From the NCBI GenBank assembly GCA_903855945.1, contig CAIOAK010000098.1, positions 1 to 51,009 on the forward strand: 51,009 nt of DNA, written 5' to 3'. Of the stretch, positions 25,317 to 34,939 are shown piece after piece. This DNA is from an uncultured Anaeromyxobacter sp. (GTDB taxonomy: Bacteria; Myxococcota; Myxococcia; Myxococcales; Anaeromyxobacteraceae). Position 1 is the stretch's first letter. Every line of letters starts with the position of its first letter. Both the position numbers and the translations under genes were made by a program. Below the pieces are notes generated by a model. The model saw only the letters and a program-made list of their open reading frames with translations, was not told the origin of the DNA and made no database searches.

Positions 25317-26690
25317 CTACATTCCGGAGGGCATGCCGTTCTGCGCGGGGACCGCGGCGGGCTGGGGCGCCCCGCCGGCTCCGCCCGAGCGACCCGCCGT
25401 GGAGACGGAGGCCGCACCCGGCATCGAGCCGCCCCCGCCGCCTCCGGAGGATCCGTCGGGCGGTGCCAGGCTCACCTCGCGGTCGGAGATGGCGATCCGC
25501 TGCGCCGAGGCCAGCGCGTCCAGGTAGCCCCCCTCGTCCACCACGAGGCCGCGAAGCACCTCGAGCACGGACGGGAAGGTCACCTTCCCCACCTGGTACT
25601 GCGCCAGCGTGGAGCGGACGGCCGCGTCCGACTGGACGAGGATCCCACCCCGGTAGATCTCGAGGGTCTGGAGGGCCGCCTCGAGCAGGGAGCGGCGCTC
25701 CTGGGCCCGCAAGGTCACGAGCTGCCGCACGGACTCCTCCCCCCGGAGCTCGGCCTCCCTGCGGGCCTGGCTCTCGTCCACCGCGCGGGACTGCTTCGTG
25801 GCGCCCCACACCGGCAGCGTGATCCCCAGCTGCAGCGTCCACATCGGCTCGATCGGACCGCGCGGCATGATCCCGGCCGTCACGGCGAAGTCGGGGAACC
25901 ACTCCTTCTTCGCGGCGTCCACGCGGCGGTCGGCAGTTTGTACCGATAGTGAAGCGATGAAGAGGTCGGGGCTGCGCCGCTCGGCGTCGGCGACCGCCTC
26001 GGCGGTGGCCCGCAGGACCGGGTCGGCGAAAGCGGAGAGGGGGTGGGGCGTCGCGATGGGCTCCTCGAGCGGGTGGACCCGCAGCCGGTTGAGCGACTGC
26101 AGGCGGATCCGCTCCTCCCCCTCCAGCGCCGCGCGCCGCTGCTTCAGACGGGTCCGCTCGAGCTGGGCGCGCAGGAGGTCCGACTGGGCCCCCTGCCCGA
26201 CCTCGTAGCGGGTCCGGGCCATCACCTCGGCCTCCCTCCAGAGCACCTCCAGCTTGGCGAGGATGCCCATCTGCCCGCGGACGAGCAGCAGGTCCACGTA
26301 GGCGCGCTCCACCTCGGCGGTGGTGACGAGCCGCAGCCGGTTCGTCTCCGCGGAGGCGACCCCGGCCTGCGAGCGGGCCGTCGCCGCGCGGGCGGAGAGC
26401 TTCCCCGGCCACGGGATGGGCTGCGTCAGCATGACCTGCCAGTAGGAGGTCTCCATCGTCCCGATCTGGATCCCGTTGAACCCGTCGTTCTGGATGCCGA
26501 GCGTGAGGGTCGGGTCGGGGAGGGAAGCGAGCTGCGGCGCCCGCTCGACCTCGGCCCGCGCCGTCGCATCGGCGCGACCGATCTCGGGGCTGTTCTTCAG
26601 CGCCTCGGCCACCAGCGCGGCGACCGCCGGGTCGGACGGGAGCGGAACGGGAGCGGCGGCGAGCAGGAGGGAGGCGAGGACGGGGAGCAT
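25317..26690 (-). CDS. cusC: TolC-family outer-membrane factor of the metal efflux system (CusC-like)
   Basis: A 457-residue outer-membrane channel. A short hydrophobic leader (MLPVLASLLLAAAPVPLPSD) has no basic residue, so the signal peptide is atypical. Two long alpha-helical halves follow, with the OEP pattern: SPEIGRADATARAEVERAPQ, WPGKLSARAATARSQAGVAS, then YEVGQGAQSDLLRAQLERTR and the repeat YQVGKVTFPSVLEVLRGLVV. The last 45 residues form an odd Gly/Ala/Ser/Pro-rich tail (GGSSGGGGGGSMPGA region) not needed for TolC function. It is first in the cusCBA-type operon and diverges from a two-component pair. The ATG lies very close to the predicted sigma54 start site. Confidence 0.88.
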   Translation of the reverse strand: MLPVLASLLLAAAPVPLPSDPAVAALVAEALKNSPEIGRADATARAEVERAPQLASLPDPTLTLGIQNDGFNGIQIGTMETSYWQVMLTQPIPWPGKLSARAATARSQAGVASAETNRLRLVTTAEVERAYVDLLLVRGQMGILAKLEVLWREAEVMARTRYEVGQGAQSDLLRAQLERTRLKQRRAALEGEERIRLQSLNRLRVHPLEEPIATPHPLSAFADPVLRATAEAVADAERRSPDLFIASLSVQTADRRVDAAKKEWFPDFAVTAGIMPRGPIEPMWTLQLGITLPVWGATKQSRAVDESQARREAELRGEESVRQLVTLRAQERRSLLEAALQTLEIYRGGILVQSDAAVRSTLAQYQVGKVTFPSVLEVLRGLVVDEGGYLDALASAQRIAISDREVSLAPPDGSSGGGGGGSMPGAASVSTAGRSGGAGGAPQPAAVPAQNGMPSGM

Positions 26691-26705
26691 GGCCCCTGGA
26701 ACAGG

Positions 26706-26721
26706 AGCAGCAAGCGTGCCG
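26706..26721 (-). promoter_or_regulatory. Sigma54-type -24/-12 promoter facing the metal efflux operon
   Basis: Read on the minus strand, CGGCACGCTTGCTGCT has the invariant GG-N10-GC spacing and matches TGGCACG-N4-TTGCT at 10 of 12 positions. It points at the outer-membrane-factor gene, and an NtrC-type activator is encoded next door. The start would fall near 26695, only about five bases before the ATG, leaving almost no leader. Either the mRNA is nearly leaderless, the real start codon is further in, or the match is chance. Confidence 0.5.
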
Positions 26722-26846
26722 TTCCTGGGGGCGAGGACCGTGACAGAATAACCAGTAATTTCAGGGTATTAGAAAAACGGTTCCCGGCCGGAAGGGATTT
26801 TCCGTCACCGCTGGGATTACACTGTGACCTCTTCGGTTACTCTTCG

Positions 26847-28295
26847 ATGACCTCCTCCTGGTCCGGCACCGCGCGCAGGCTCCTCCTCGGATTCGGGGCG
26901 ATGGTCGCGATCTTCGGCGTGGCCTCCTGGGTGGCGCTCGCGGGGCTGGGGCAGACCCAGGACGCGGTGGCGCGGATGAAGGTCGCCGAGGAGGAGGTGC
27001 GCGTGGCCCTGCAGCTCGCCAGCGCCGTTCGCGACCAGTACGCCCACCAGGCCCACACCATCATCATCGGGGACGAGAGCCACCTGGGCTTCTACTCCGA
27101 GGCGCAGCGGCGCGTGCTGGAGCTCACCCGCCAGCTCCGCAGGAGCTCGTCGTCGCCCGATGCGCTCGCCTCCGTCGAGGAGATGGAGCGGGCGAGCGCG
27201 GAGCTCGACGCCATCTTCCGCCAGGGGATCGTCCCCGCGGTGGTCCGGGGAGACCGGGCCTTCGTGCAGGACGAGCACGCCCGGGCGCAGCTCGTGGTGA
27301 CCCGCATCCAGGATCTGGCCGAGGCGCTGGTGGCCCGCTCGGAGGGGTCGATCGCATCGGCCCGCGCCGAGGTCGAGGCGGTGGAGCGGAGGACCCGCGC
27401 CTGGGTCCTGGCGCTGCTCCTCGGCGCCCCGCTCCTCGCCGGCGCGGTGACCTTCGTCATCGTGCGCTCCATCGCCCGACCCGTAGCCCGCCTGCAGGAG
27501 GGCGCGGCCCGGCTCGCGGCCGGGCGGCTCGACACCCGCATCGACGTGGACTCCCCGGACGAGTTCGGGGCGCTGGCACGCCAGTTCAACGCCATGACCG
27601 ACGCGCTCCGGGAGCACCAGGACCGGCTCGTGCAGAGCGAGAAGCTGGCCGGGATCGGCCGGCTCGCCGCGGGCGTGGCCCACGAGATCAACAACCCGCT
27701 CACGGTGATCCTGGGATACGCGCGGCTCCTGCAGCGCAAGGAGGACGCGGCGACCCGGGAGGAGGCCCGCATCGTCGAGGAGGAGGCCATCCGGGCGCGC
27801 GACATCGTCGAGGGGCTGCTCGACCTCTCCCGCCCCCTCCCGGCCGGCCTCGACCGGGTCGATCTGCGGGCGCTCTGCGACGACGTCGTGGAGCGCTACC
27901 GGGAATCGGCCACCGTGCAGCCGGCCTCCCTCCAGGTCACCGGGTCGGGCGCCGCACCGGGAGTCCCCGCGAAGCTCCGGCAGGTGCTCGCGAACCTGGT
28001 GCGCAACGCGGCGGAGGCGGCCGGCCCCGGCGGGAGCGTGGAGGTGCGCGTGGCCGAGGAGGCCGGGCGGATCCGGGTGGAGGTGGACGACACCGGGCCG
28101 GGCATCGGAGCCGACGCGGCGGCGCGCCTCTTCGAGCCCTTCTTCACGACCAAGGAGCGGGGAACCGGTCTCGGGCTGGCGGTCTCGCGCGCCCTCGCAC
28201 GCGCCCACGGCGGCGACGTCCTCGGCGCCTGCCGGGAGGGCGGCGGCGCCCGCTTCACCCTGCTCCTCCCGCGCGTGGCCGGGGAGGGCGCATGA
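26847..28295 (+). CDS. Membrane sensor histidine kinase of a metal-type two-component system
   Basis: A 482-residue kinase. TM1 (about 11-33) and TM2 (185-207) enclose a 150-residue periplasmic helical-bundle sensor containing a His-rich spot (YAHQAHTIII, 65-74). A HAMP linker (208-260), HisKA with H279 in GVAHEINNPLTVILGYARLL, and HATPase (N-box LANLVRNAAEAAG, G1 DDTGPGIG, G2 GTGLGLAVS) follow. The organisation resembles ZraS/HydH-type kinases. It presumably senses periplasmic metal and phosphorylates the regulator whose start overlaps its stop (ATGA). No clear ribosome-binding site precedes the ATG at 26847. It diverges from cusCBA. Confidence 0.88.
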   Translation: MTSSWSGTARRLLLGFGAMVAIFGVASWVALAGLGQTQDAVARMKVAEEEVRVALQLASAVRDQYAHQAHTIIIGDESHLGFYSEAQRRVLELTRQLRRSSSSPDALASVEEMERASAELDAIFRQGIVPAVVRGDRAFVQDEHARAQLVVTRIQDLAEALVARSEGSIASARAEVEAVERRTRAWVLALLLGAPLLAGAVTFVIVRSIARPVARLQEGAARLAAGRLDTRIDVDSPDEFGALARQFNAMTDALREHQDRLVQSEKLAGIGRLAAGVAHEINNPLTVILGYARLLQRKEDAATREEARIVEEEAIRARDIVEGLLDLSRPLPAGLDRVDLRALCDDVVERYRESATVQPASLQVTGSGAAPGVPAKLRQVLANLVRNAAEAAGPGGSVEVRVAEEAGRIRVEVDDTGPGIGADAAARLFEPFFTTKERGTGLGLAVSRALARAHGGDVLGACREGGGARFTLLLPRVAGEGA

Positions 28296-29686
28296 GCCCG
28301 CCCAGCCGCGTCCTCGTGGTGGACGACAAGGAGAACATCCTGGGGCTCCTGGCCCGGATCCTCGGCGACGAGCACGAGGTGACGACCGCGTCGGACGGCG
28401 CCCGGGCGCTCGAGCTCCTTCGCACCAACGAGTTCGACGTGGTGGTGACCGACATCCGCATGCCGGGCGCCGGCGGCTTCGAGGTGCTGGCGGCCGCGAA
28501 GGCCGCCTCGCCGACCACCGAGGTGGTGATGATGACCGGCCACGCCACGGTCGGGGACGCGGTGCGGGCCATGCGGCTCGGCGCCTACGACTACCTGGAG
28601 AAGCCGTTCGACCCGGACGCGGCGGCCCTCACGGTGGCCCGGGCCGCCGAGCGGCGCCGGCTGCGGCACGAGGCGGCCTCGCTGCGGCGGGAACTCGTGG
28701 GGATCCACTCCTTCCACAACCTGGTGGGCAAGAGCGAGCGGATGCGGGAGGTCTACCGGCTCCTCGAGCAGGCGGCCGGGCTCGACATCACCGTGCTCCT
28801 CGGCGGCGAGACCGGCACCGGCAAGGAGCTCGCGGCCCGCGCCATTCACTACCAGTCATCCAGGAAGGACCGCCCCTTCGTGGCGGTGAACTGCGGGGCG
28901 CTGCCGCCCGACCTCGTCGAGAGCGAGCTCTTCGGCCACGCGCGCGGCGCCTTCACCGGGGCGGTCACGGCCCGCGTCGGACTCTTCGCGGAGGCCGACG
29001 GCGGGACCCTCTTCCTCGACGAGGTGGGAGACCTGCCGCTCGCCACCCAGGTGAAGCTGAACCGGGTCCTTCAGGAGCGGGAGGTGCGCCGCGTGGGCGA
29101 CAGCGTCCCCGTGAAGGTGGACGTCCGGGTGATCGCCGCCAGCCACCGCGAACTGCGGGCCGAGGTGTCCGCGGGGCGCTTCCGGGAGGATCTCTTCTAC
29201 CGGCTGAACGTCTTCCCGGTGCGTCTCCCCTCGCTCCGGGAGCGGGTCGAGGACGTTCCGCTGCTGGCCGCCCATTTCCTCGCCAAGCACGCGCGCGCCA
29301 TGCGGCGCGAGGTGGGCGCGCTCGACCCCGAGGCGCTGCGCCGGCTCACGTCCTGGCCCTGGCCGGGCAACGTGCGGGAACTGGAGAACGCGGTGGAGCG
29401 GGCCGTCGCGGTCGCGTCGGGACCGACGCTCTTGCCCGGCGACCTTCCGCCCGAGCTCTCCAGCCCCTCCCCGGCGATGCCGCCCGGCCCGGTGCTCGCG
29501 ACGATGCCCTACCGGGAGGTGCTGGAGCAGGCGCAGGACCGGGTCTCCCGCGAGTACCTGGTGGCGCTCCTCACCGAGTTCCAGGGCAACGTGACCCGAG
29601 CGGCGGCCCGCGCCGGGATCGAGCGGGAGAGCCTGCACCGGCTTCTCAAGCGGTACGGGATCCGCTCCGACGACCACAAGCGGTGA
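28292..29686 (+). CDS. NtrC-family sigma54-dependent response regulator
   Basis: A 464-residue activator. The receiver occupies 1-120 with D54 (VVTDIRMPG) and K104. The AAA+ domain spans about 140-370, with Walker A GETGTGKE (172-179), the sigma54-contact loop GAFTGA (219-224), Walker B GGTLFLDE (237-244) and arginine-finger region ERVEDVPLL. The Fis-type HTH lies at 430-455 (GNVTRAAARAGIERESLHRL). It should bind upstream of a -24/-12 promoter and open it by ATP hydrolysis; the candidate is at 26706-26721. Its ATG overlaps the kinase stop, making a tight two-gene operon. Convergent with the haem-binding gene. Confidence 0.93.
   Translation: MSPPSRVLVVDDKENILGLLARILGDEHEVTTASDGARALELLRTNEFDVVVTDIRMPGAGGFEVLAAAKAASPTTEVVMMTGHATVGDAVRAMRLGAYDYLEKPFDPDAAALTVARAAERRRLRHEAASLRRELVGIHSFHNLVGKSERMREVYRLLEQAAGLDITVLLGGETGTGKELAARAIHYQSSRKDRPFVAVNCGALPPDLVESELFGHARGAFTGAVTARVGLFAEADGGTLFLDEVGDLPLATQVKLNRVLQEREVRRVGDSVPVKVDVRVIAASHRELRAEVSAGRFREDLFYRLNVFPVRLPSLRERVEDVPLLAAHFLAKHARAMRREVGALDPEALRRLTSWPWPGNVRELENAVERAVAVASGPTLLPGDLPPELSSPSPAMPPGPVLATMPYREVLEQAQDRVSREYLVALLTEFQGNVTRAAARAGIERESLHRLLKRYGIRSDDHKR
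28845..28859. repeat. Dispersed palindrome copy, 10/12 match
   Basis: TTCACT-ACC-AGTCAT lies in the response-regulator gene, just after the Walker A region. It sits in the third reading frame, where the perfect motif would create a TGA stop; here TCA replaces TGA, keeping the gene open. Confidence 0.35.
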
Positions 29687-29695
29687 GCCGGGCTC

Positions 29696-30112
29696 CTACA
29701 GCCCCTTCGCCCAGTTCGCGAGCAGCTCCTTCTCCGCGGCGCTGAGCTTCGCCCCCGGATGCGCGATCACGTAGACGAAGGGCGGCATGTCCCCCTTCGC
29801 CACCTCCTTCGCGAGCTTCTTCGAAGCCTTCTGCGCCCCCTTCGGCGTCCACTCCGAGAAGTTGAGCTCCTCCCTCCCCTCCTTCACGTCGTGGGCCACG
29901 AGCCACGAGAAGGGGGCCACGTAGGCCTGGGGCGGCCAGACGGTCTCGTTCGAGTGGCAATCGAAGCAGGCGCGCCGAAGAACGGCCTCCACGTCCGGCG
30001 GGGCCGGGGCCCGTGCGGTCACCGGCGGGTTCCTGCGGTCCACCGGAACGAGCTGGGCGACGACGAGGAGCGCGACCAGCACGAGGGCGATCCGGATGAC
30101 GATTCTCTTCAT
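29696..30112 (-). CDS. Membrane-anchored haem-binding-domain protein (monohaem cytochrome c-like)
   Basis: A 138-residue protein starting MKRIVIRIALVLVALLVVAQ, an N-terminal anchor or uncleaved signal. A single haem site CFDCH (49-53) lies in the characteristic context CFDCHSNETVWPPQAYVAPF of the haem_bd family, followed by WLVAHDVKEGREELNFSEW and the distal GDMPPFVYVIAHPGAKLSAA segment. These proteins are periplasmic electron carriers or haem sensors of unknown partner. It is divergent from isocitrate lyase across a 204-bp gap and convergent with the NtrC-type regulator. The ATG at 30110-30112 is far inside a much longer antisense frame over isocitrate lyase, which was rejected. Confidence 0.85.
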   Translation of the reverse strand: MKRIVIRIALVLVALLVVAQLVPVDRRNPPVTARAPAPPDVEAVLRRACFDCHSNETVWPPQAYVAPFSWLVAHDVKEGREELNFSEWTPKGAQKASKKLAKEVAKGDMPPFVYVIAHPGAKLSAAEKELLANWAKGL

Positions 30113-30316
30113 CCCCCGAAGAGAGCACAGGAAACTCCCGACCGCCACGTTCGCGCGTATTCCCGGGGGGCCTGGCGACCCTCTTTTACAGAATTTACTC
30201 CCACGAGGCCCGTCCAGAGCCCTTTTCACCGACCCCCCAGAAGGAGCCCCCCCGAGAACGAGACAGGGAGGGGTCCGCTCCTTACATGAACGACCCCACG
30301 AGAGGAGAGCCATCCC

Positions 30317-32569
30317 ATGGATTTCGAGAAGCAGGTCGCCGACCTTCGCGCTTGGTTCGCGAGCCCCCGTTTCGCCGGCATCCGCCGCGTCCACTCCGCC
30401 CGCGAGGTGATCGAGCAGCGGGGCACCATCCAGCCCGACTACAAGGTGGCCCGCGAGGCCGCCGACGCCTTCCACGCCCGGCTGCGCGAGCTCTACTCCG
30501 AGAAGCGGAGCATCACCACCTTCGGCCCGTACTCGCCCGGCCAGGCCGTGGCGATGAAGAAGATGGGGATCGAGGGGATCTACCTGGGCGGCTGGGCCAC
30601 CTCCGCCAAGGGCTCCGCCCTCGAGGACCCGGGTCCCGACCTCGCGAGCTACCCGCTCTCCCAGGTCCCGGACGAGGCGGCGCCCATCGTCCGCGCGCTC
30701 CTCACCGCCGATCGGAACCAGTTCCACGCCCGCACGAGGATGTCGGAGGAGCAGCGCCGGGCCACCCCCGAGGTGGACTTCCGCCCGTTCATCATCGCCG
30801 ACGCCGACACCGGCCACGGCGGGGACGCGCACGTGCGCAACCTCGTCCGGCGCTTCGTCGAGGTGGGCGTCCCCGGCTACCACATCGAGGACCAGAAGCC
30901 CGGCGTGAAGAAGTGCGGCCACCAGGGCGGCAAGGTGCTCGTCTCCGAGGACGAGCAGGTGAAGCGCCTCTCCGCGGCCCGCTTCCAGCTCGACATCATG
31001 GGCGTGGCCGGCATCATCGTGGCCCGCACCGACGCCGAGTCGGCCACGCTGCTCGACGGGCGGGGCGACGACCGCGACCAGCCCTTCATCCTGGGCGCCA
31101 CGAACGTGACCGGCCCCACCTTCAAGGCAGCCTTCCTCGCCATGCTCCGCCAGTTCCACCGGGCCGGCGTCGAGGAGCTCTCCGGCCATCTCCTCTACGC
31201 CCTCTGCGAGGAGGAGTACGCCGCTGCCGATGCCTGGCTGGAGAAGAACGGCTTCACGAAGGCCATCTCCGACACCGCCGCCGACGTGGGATCCGGGAAG
31301 ATCGCCACCGTGGACGCGGCCCTCGACAAGGTGTTCGACGAGTTCGTCGATGCCTGGCAGCTGGAGGCCGGCATCTGCACCTACGCCGAGGCGGTGGGCA
31401 ACGTCATCGCCTTCCGGCACAACGAGGGGGACCCGCCGCCCATGACGAAGGAGCAGTGGCTGGCCTTCGCGGTGCGGGCGCCGTTCTACAAGGCGCGCGA
31501 GAAGGCCCGCTCCATCGGGGTGGACGTCGGCTGGGACTGCGAGCACGCCAAGACCCCGGACGGCTACTACCAGGTGCGCGGCGGCATCGACTACGCCATC
31601 GCCAAGTCGCTCGCGGCCGCCCCCTTCGCCGACATCCTCTGGATGGAGACCAAGACCGCCGACCTGCACGACGCCAAGCGCTTCGCCGACGCCGTCCACG
31701 TCGTCCACCCGGACAAGATGCTCGCCTACAACCTGTCCCCGTCCTTCAACTGGGACACCACGGGGATGAACGACGACCAGATGCGGGCCTTCCCGATCGA
31801 GCTCGGCAAGATGGGCTTCGTCTTCAACTTCATCACCTACGGAGGCCACCAGATCGACGGTCTCGCCTCGGAGGAGTTCGCCACCGCGCTGCGCCAGGAC
31901 GGCATGCTCGCGCTGGCGCGCCTGCAGCGGAAGTTCCGCCTCCTCGAGTCGGGGTACCGCACGCCGCAGACGCTCGTCGGAGGCCCCCGCCTCGACGCCG
32001 CGCTCATGTCCATCTCCGGCCGCACCTCCACCACCAAGGCCATGGGGCAGGGCTCCACCCAGCACCAGCACCTCGTCCAGACCGAGGTCCCGCCCAAGCT
32101 GCTCGAGGATTGGGTCGACGCCTGGCGCAAGGCCCACGGCGTCGCCGAGAAGCTCAAGGTCTCGCTCAAGCCCCGCACGTCCGGCTCCGACCTGCTCGAA
32201 CTCGCGCTCCTGGGTCCCGACGGAAAGGCCCGCGCCAACGTGGTCTTCGCCGTCATCCAGGACCGGCGCGGTCGCAACATCCTCTCCGTCCGCGACCAGA
32301 ACAACTTCGACCTGGCGCTCCGGAAGAAGCGTCTCATGACGCTCCTGCAGCTCTTCCTCATGCACCGATACAAGGCCCACTCGGTCCACTATGTGACCCC
32401 GACCGAGGACAACCAGCGGCAGGCCGAGGGCATGAAGAAGCAGGGGCTCTTCTCGATGGTGAACGAGGAGGTCGGCGAGATCATCGTCGCCGACGTGGCC
32501 CAGGAGCGGGTGAAGGAGCTCCTCGCCCCCGACCGGGTGGCGCTGCTCAAACTGGTGGCGGTCCGCTAG
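30317..32569 (+). CDS. aceA: Isocitrate lyase, long form (ICL2-like)
   Basis: A 750-residue isocitrate lyase that cleaves isocitrate to glyoxylate and succinate in the glyoxylate shunt. The catalytic hexapeptide region reads [10 protein letters not shown] with Cys200. Metal/substrate segments include [10 protein letters not shown] (161-170) and [15 protein letters not shown]. Ordinary AceA is about 430 residues; this protein has large insertions and a roughly 150-residue C-terminal domain (from about 590) beginning near [20 protein letters not shown]. That layout recalls mycobacterial ICL2, whose C-terminal domain gates activity in response to acetyl-CoA. A strong ribosome-binding site (AGGAGAG) precedes the ATG. 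Malate synthase follows after 53 bp. Confidence 0.93.
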   Translation: MDFEKQVADLRAWFASPRFAGIRRVHSAREVIEQRGTIQPDYKVAREAADAFHARLRELYSEKRSITTFGPYSPGQAVAMKKMGIEGIYLGGWATSAKGSALEDPGPDLASYPLSQVPDEAAPIVRALLTADRNQFHARTRMSEEQRRATPEVDFRPFIIADADTGHGGDAHVRNLVRRFVEVGVPGYHIEDQKPGVKKCGHQGGKVLVSEDEQVKRLSAARFQLDIMGVAGIIVARTDAESATLLDGRGDDRDQPFILGATNVTGPTFKAAFLAMLRQFHRAGVEELSGHLLYALCEEEYAAADAWLEKNGFTKAISDTAADVGSGKIATVDAALDKVFDEFVDAWQLEAGICTYAEAVGNVIAFRHNEGDPPPMTKEQWLAFAVRAPFYKAREKARSIGVDVGWDCEHAKTPDGYYQVRGGIDYAIAKSLAAAPFADILWMETKTADLHDAKRFADAVHVVHPDKMLAYNLSPSFNWDTTGMNDDQMRAFPIELGKMGFVFNFITYGGHQIDGLASEEFATALRQDGMLALARLQRKFRLLESGYRTPQTLVGGPRLDAALMSISGRTSTTKAMGQGSTQHQHLVQTEVPPKLLEDWVDAWRKAHGVAEKLKVSLKPRTSGSDLLELALLGPDGKARANVVFAVIQDRRGRNILSVRDQNNFDLALRKKRLMTLLQLFLMHRYKAHSVHYVTPTEDNQRQAEGMKKQGLFSMVNEEVGEIIVADVAQERVKELLAPDRVALLKLVAVR

Positions 32570-32622
32570 CGGGGTGCTAGGCTTCGCCCCGACTCACCGC
32601 GACCCCCACCAGGAGATCTCCC

Positions 32623-34926
32623 ATGATCCGCGCGGACGTCCTCCAGCAGTTCCCCGGCCTCTTCGGCAAGAAGTCCGTCAACGGGCGCGAGCTCGACGTG
32701 GACGAGACCATCACCCTCCTCACGCGTGAGGTCGAGCCGGCCATCGCCGCCGCGCTCTCGGCCCGGCGGGCGGCGCTCGCCGATCCCGCACCGGTGGTGA
32801 AGAAGTTCGCCTGGCCCTCCTGGGACGAGAGCTTCGACGACCCGATCACCGGCAAGTCCTTCACCTACCGTCAGATCGTCCAGGGGCTGGTGGACAACTT
32901 CCAGGGGAAGGAGACCCCGCTCCGCTGGCGGCTCAACGACGAGGTGGCCATCCCGGAGCACGTCCACCCCTCCCGCAACCCCGGGCTCGAGCTCACCGGC
33001 CCGTGGGCGCCGCTCGACATGGCGATGAACGCCTTGAACAGCCCGGCCCCGATGAACATGCCGGACTTCGAGGACGCCTCGCCGCCCCACTTCCGGCCGG
33101 ACGGCGTGTCCGCCTCCGAACCGGTGGGCGTCTTCGCCGCGCTGCAGAACGCGAAGGACGTCTTCGCCGGCAAGTGGACCGGCACTCCCTACGAGGTGAC
33201 GAAGAAGGGCAAGACCCGCTCCTACCGCATCGAGCGGCCTCCGGCGCAGTGGCCCACGCGGCTGGCTCGCCCGCCCAGCATCCACCTTCGCTTCGACCAG
33301 GTCACCGTGGACGGCAGGCCCGCTCCCGGCACCGTGGTGGTGGCGGTCCTCTGGGCGCTCAACAACTTCGACTCGCTGCGCGCCCTCGGAAGCGGGACCT
33401 ACTTCTACATCCCCAAGATGCAGACGCCCCGCGAGGCGGCCATCGTGGAGCGGATCCTCTCCCGCATCGAGGAGCTCATCGGCGTCCCGGCCGGAACCCT
33501 CAAGACCAAGATGCTCTACGAGGAGGGCATCGCCGGCCGCTACCTGCCCGCCATCGCCTGGACCTTCCGCCGCAGGCTGCTCGGCACCAACGTGGGGCGC
33601 TGGGACTACCTGGGCAGCCTCATCGAGATGTGGAAGGACGATCCGAAGGGGATCTTCCCCGACCCGCAGTCGGTGGGGATGGCCACGCCCAACATGCTCG
33701 CCTACCAGCGCTACAACGCGCTGCTCATGACCATGGCCGGGATGAAGGGGGGCGAGCTCGTGAACGCCTCTCCCATCGGCGGCATGGCCGCCGTGATGAT
33801 CTACCAGAAGGGCGATCCCTACGGTCGCTCCCGCTACAACCCGCTCGCGCTGCGGGCCATGGTGGTGGACAAGATGCGCGAGCGTCTCCTCGGCCTCCTC
33901 TTCGTGCCCGACGCGCCGCTCCCCGCCGGGGCCCGCCCCACCCTCGCGGACGTCCTCGGCGGCCAGGTGAAGGGCAGGCTCTACGACGCCTACCGGCAGA
34001 GCTGGGTGGCGAGCCCGGAGGCCGAGTACGTGGCGGCCGGGAACGCTCCGCTGCAGGCGAAGCTCGCCGAGCTGCAGGCGCTCGTCGATCGTCCGCTCCA
34101 GACCACCGACGTGGAGGGGCGCGCCGTGCCCACCTCGGCGAGCGGCCTGTCGGCGGCCGAGCGGGAGCTCTTCCAGTCGCGCGGGATCCTCGACGCGGCC
34201 GGGAAGATCACGCCCAACGTGGTGACGCTCGAGTCGCTCGATTCGCCGGAGAAGCTGCTCGACGCGGCGCGCTGGGAGGCCATCTACCGGCCGCCCACCG
34301 GCGACGTGACCATCGAGCACGTCCAGCACTCGTTCTACATGGCGGCCAACTACGGCTTCCAGATCCTGAACGGCAACTTCGCCGCCGCCATCGACGACTA
34401 CGAGCTGAAGCTGCGCTTCATGAACGACCTCGCCACCTATCGCATCTACGTGTCGTGGCTCTGGTCGCTCGCCTTCCACCAGGCCACCCTCACGAAGGAC
34501 GGCCAGCTGCTTCGCCAGGAGCTGACCGCCGACGGCGTGGTGCTCGGGAGGAAGGCGGAGCCGGTGAAGGCCGGGACGCGCTTCGACCGGGCCCTCTTCG
34601 AGAAGGTCTTCACCTACCACGACGAGTGGACGGCGGCCTTCTTCGCCGAGCAGGACCGGCGCGGCGATCCCGGGCGCTTCGACCGGAAGAAGGCGCCCAT
34701 GATCATGGACCTGCTCCGGCGCCAGCTCCTCTCGCCGCGCTACGTCCAGCACAGCGCGCGCGTGCTCTTCGTCATCGGCCAGTCGAGGGCGGCGCTCCAC
34801 GGCCAGATCCTCGAGGCCATCTTCGACCTGTCCCGCGACGAGGTGGTCCGCCGCGTCCAGGCCGGCCAGATGGACCGGGCCGCGCTCGAGGCCCACGACT
34901 ACTGCCTCGACCTGCCGCCCACGTAG
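32623..34926 (+). CDS. aceB: Malate synthase, A-type core with long C-terminal extension
   Basis: A 767-residue enzyme that condenses glyoxylate with acetyl-CoA to malate. The A-type signature is clear: TYFYIPKMQTPREAAIVERI, AGTLKTKMLYEEG with the catalytic Glu, GTNVGRWDYLGSLIEM, and SPIGGMAAVMIYQKGDPYGR with the acetyl-CoA loop. E. coli AceB has about 533 residues and the G-form about 720 with different motifs, so this is an A-type core carrying roughly 230 extra residues. The extension includes VQHSFYMAANYGFQILNGNF and WLWSLAFHQATLTKDGQLLR. AGGAGA precedes the ATG. With isocitrate lyase upstream it completes the shunt for growth on acetate or fatty acids. Confidence 0.92.
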   Translation: MIRADVLQQFPGLFGKKSVNGRELDVDETITLLTREVEPAIAAALSARRAALADPAPVVKKFAWPSWDESFDDPITGKSFTYRQIVQGLVDNFQGKETPLRWRLNDEVAIPEHVHPSRNPGLELTGPWAPLDMAMNALNSPAPMNMPDFEDASPPHFRPDGVSASEPVGVFAALQNAKDVFAGKWTGTPYEVTKKGKTRSYRIERPPAQWPTRLARPPSIHLRFDQVTVDGRPAPGTVVVAVLWALNNFDSLRALGSGTYFYIPKMQTPREAAIVERILSRIEELIGVPAGTLKTKMLYEEGIAGRYLPAIAWTFRRRLLGTNVGRWDYLGSLIEMWKDDPKGIFPDPQSVGMATPNMLAYQRYNALLMTMAGMKGGELVNASPIGGMAAVMIYQKGDPYGRSRYNPLALRAMVVDKMRERLLGLLFVPDAPLPAGARPTLADVLGGQVKGRLYDAYRQSWVASPEAEYVAAGNAPLQAKLAELQALVDRPLQTTDVEGRAVPTSASGLSAAERELFQSRGILDAAGKITPNVVTLESLDSPEKLLDAARWEAIYRPPTGDVTIEHVQHSFYMAANYGFQILNGNFAAAIDDYELKLRFMNDLATYRIYVSWLWSLAFHQATLTKDGQLLRQELTADGVVLGRKAEPVKAGTRFDRALFEKVFTYHDEWTAAFFAEQDRRGDPGRFDRKKAPMIMDLLRRQLLSPRYVQHSARVLFVIGQSRAALHGQILEAIFDLSRDEVVRRVQAGQMDRAALEAHDYCLDLPPT

Positions 34927-34939
34927 GGCGCGGGCGCCG

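Noticed and set aside
29696-32389. 897-codon minus-strand frame covering isocitrate lyase
   Set aside because: Only the last 138 codons form a protein (haem-binding domain). The upstream part is antisense to aceA.
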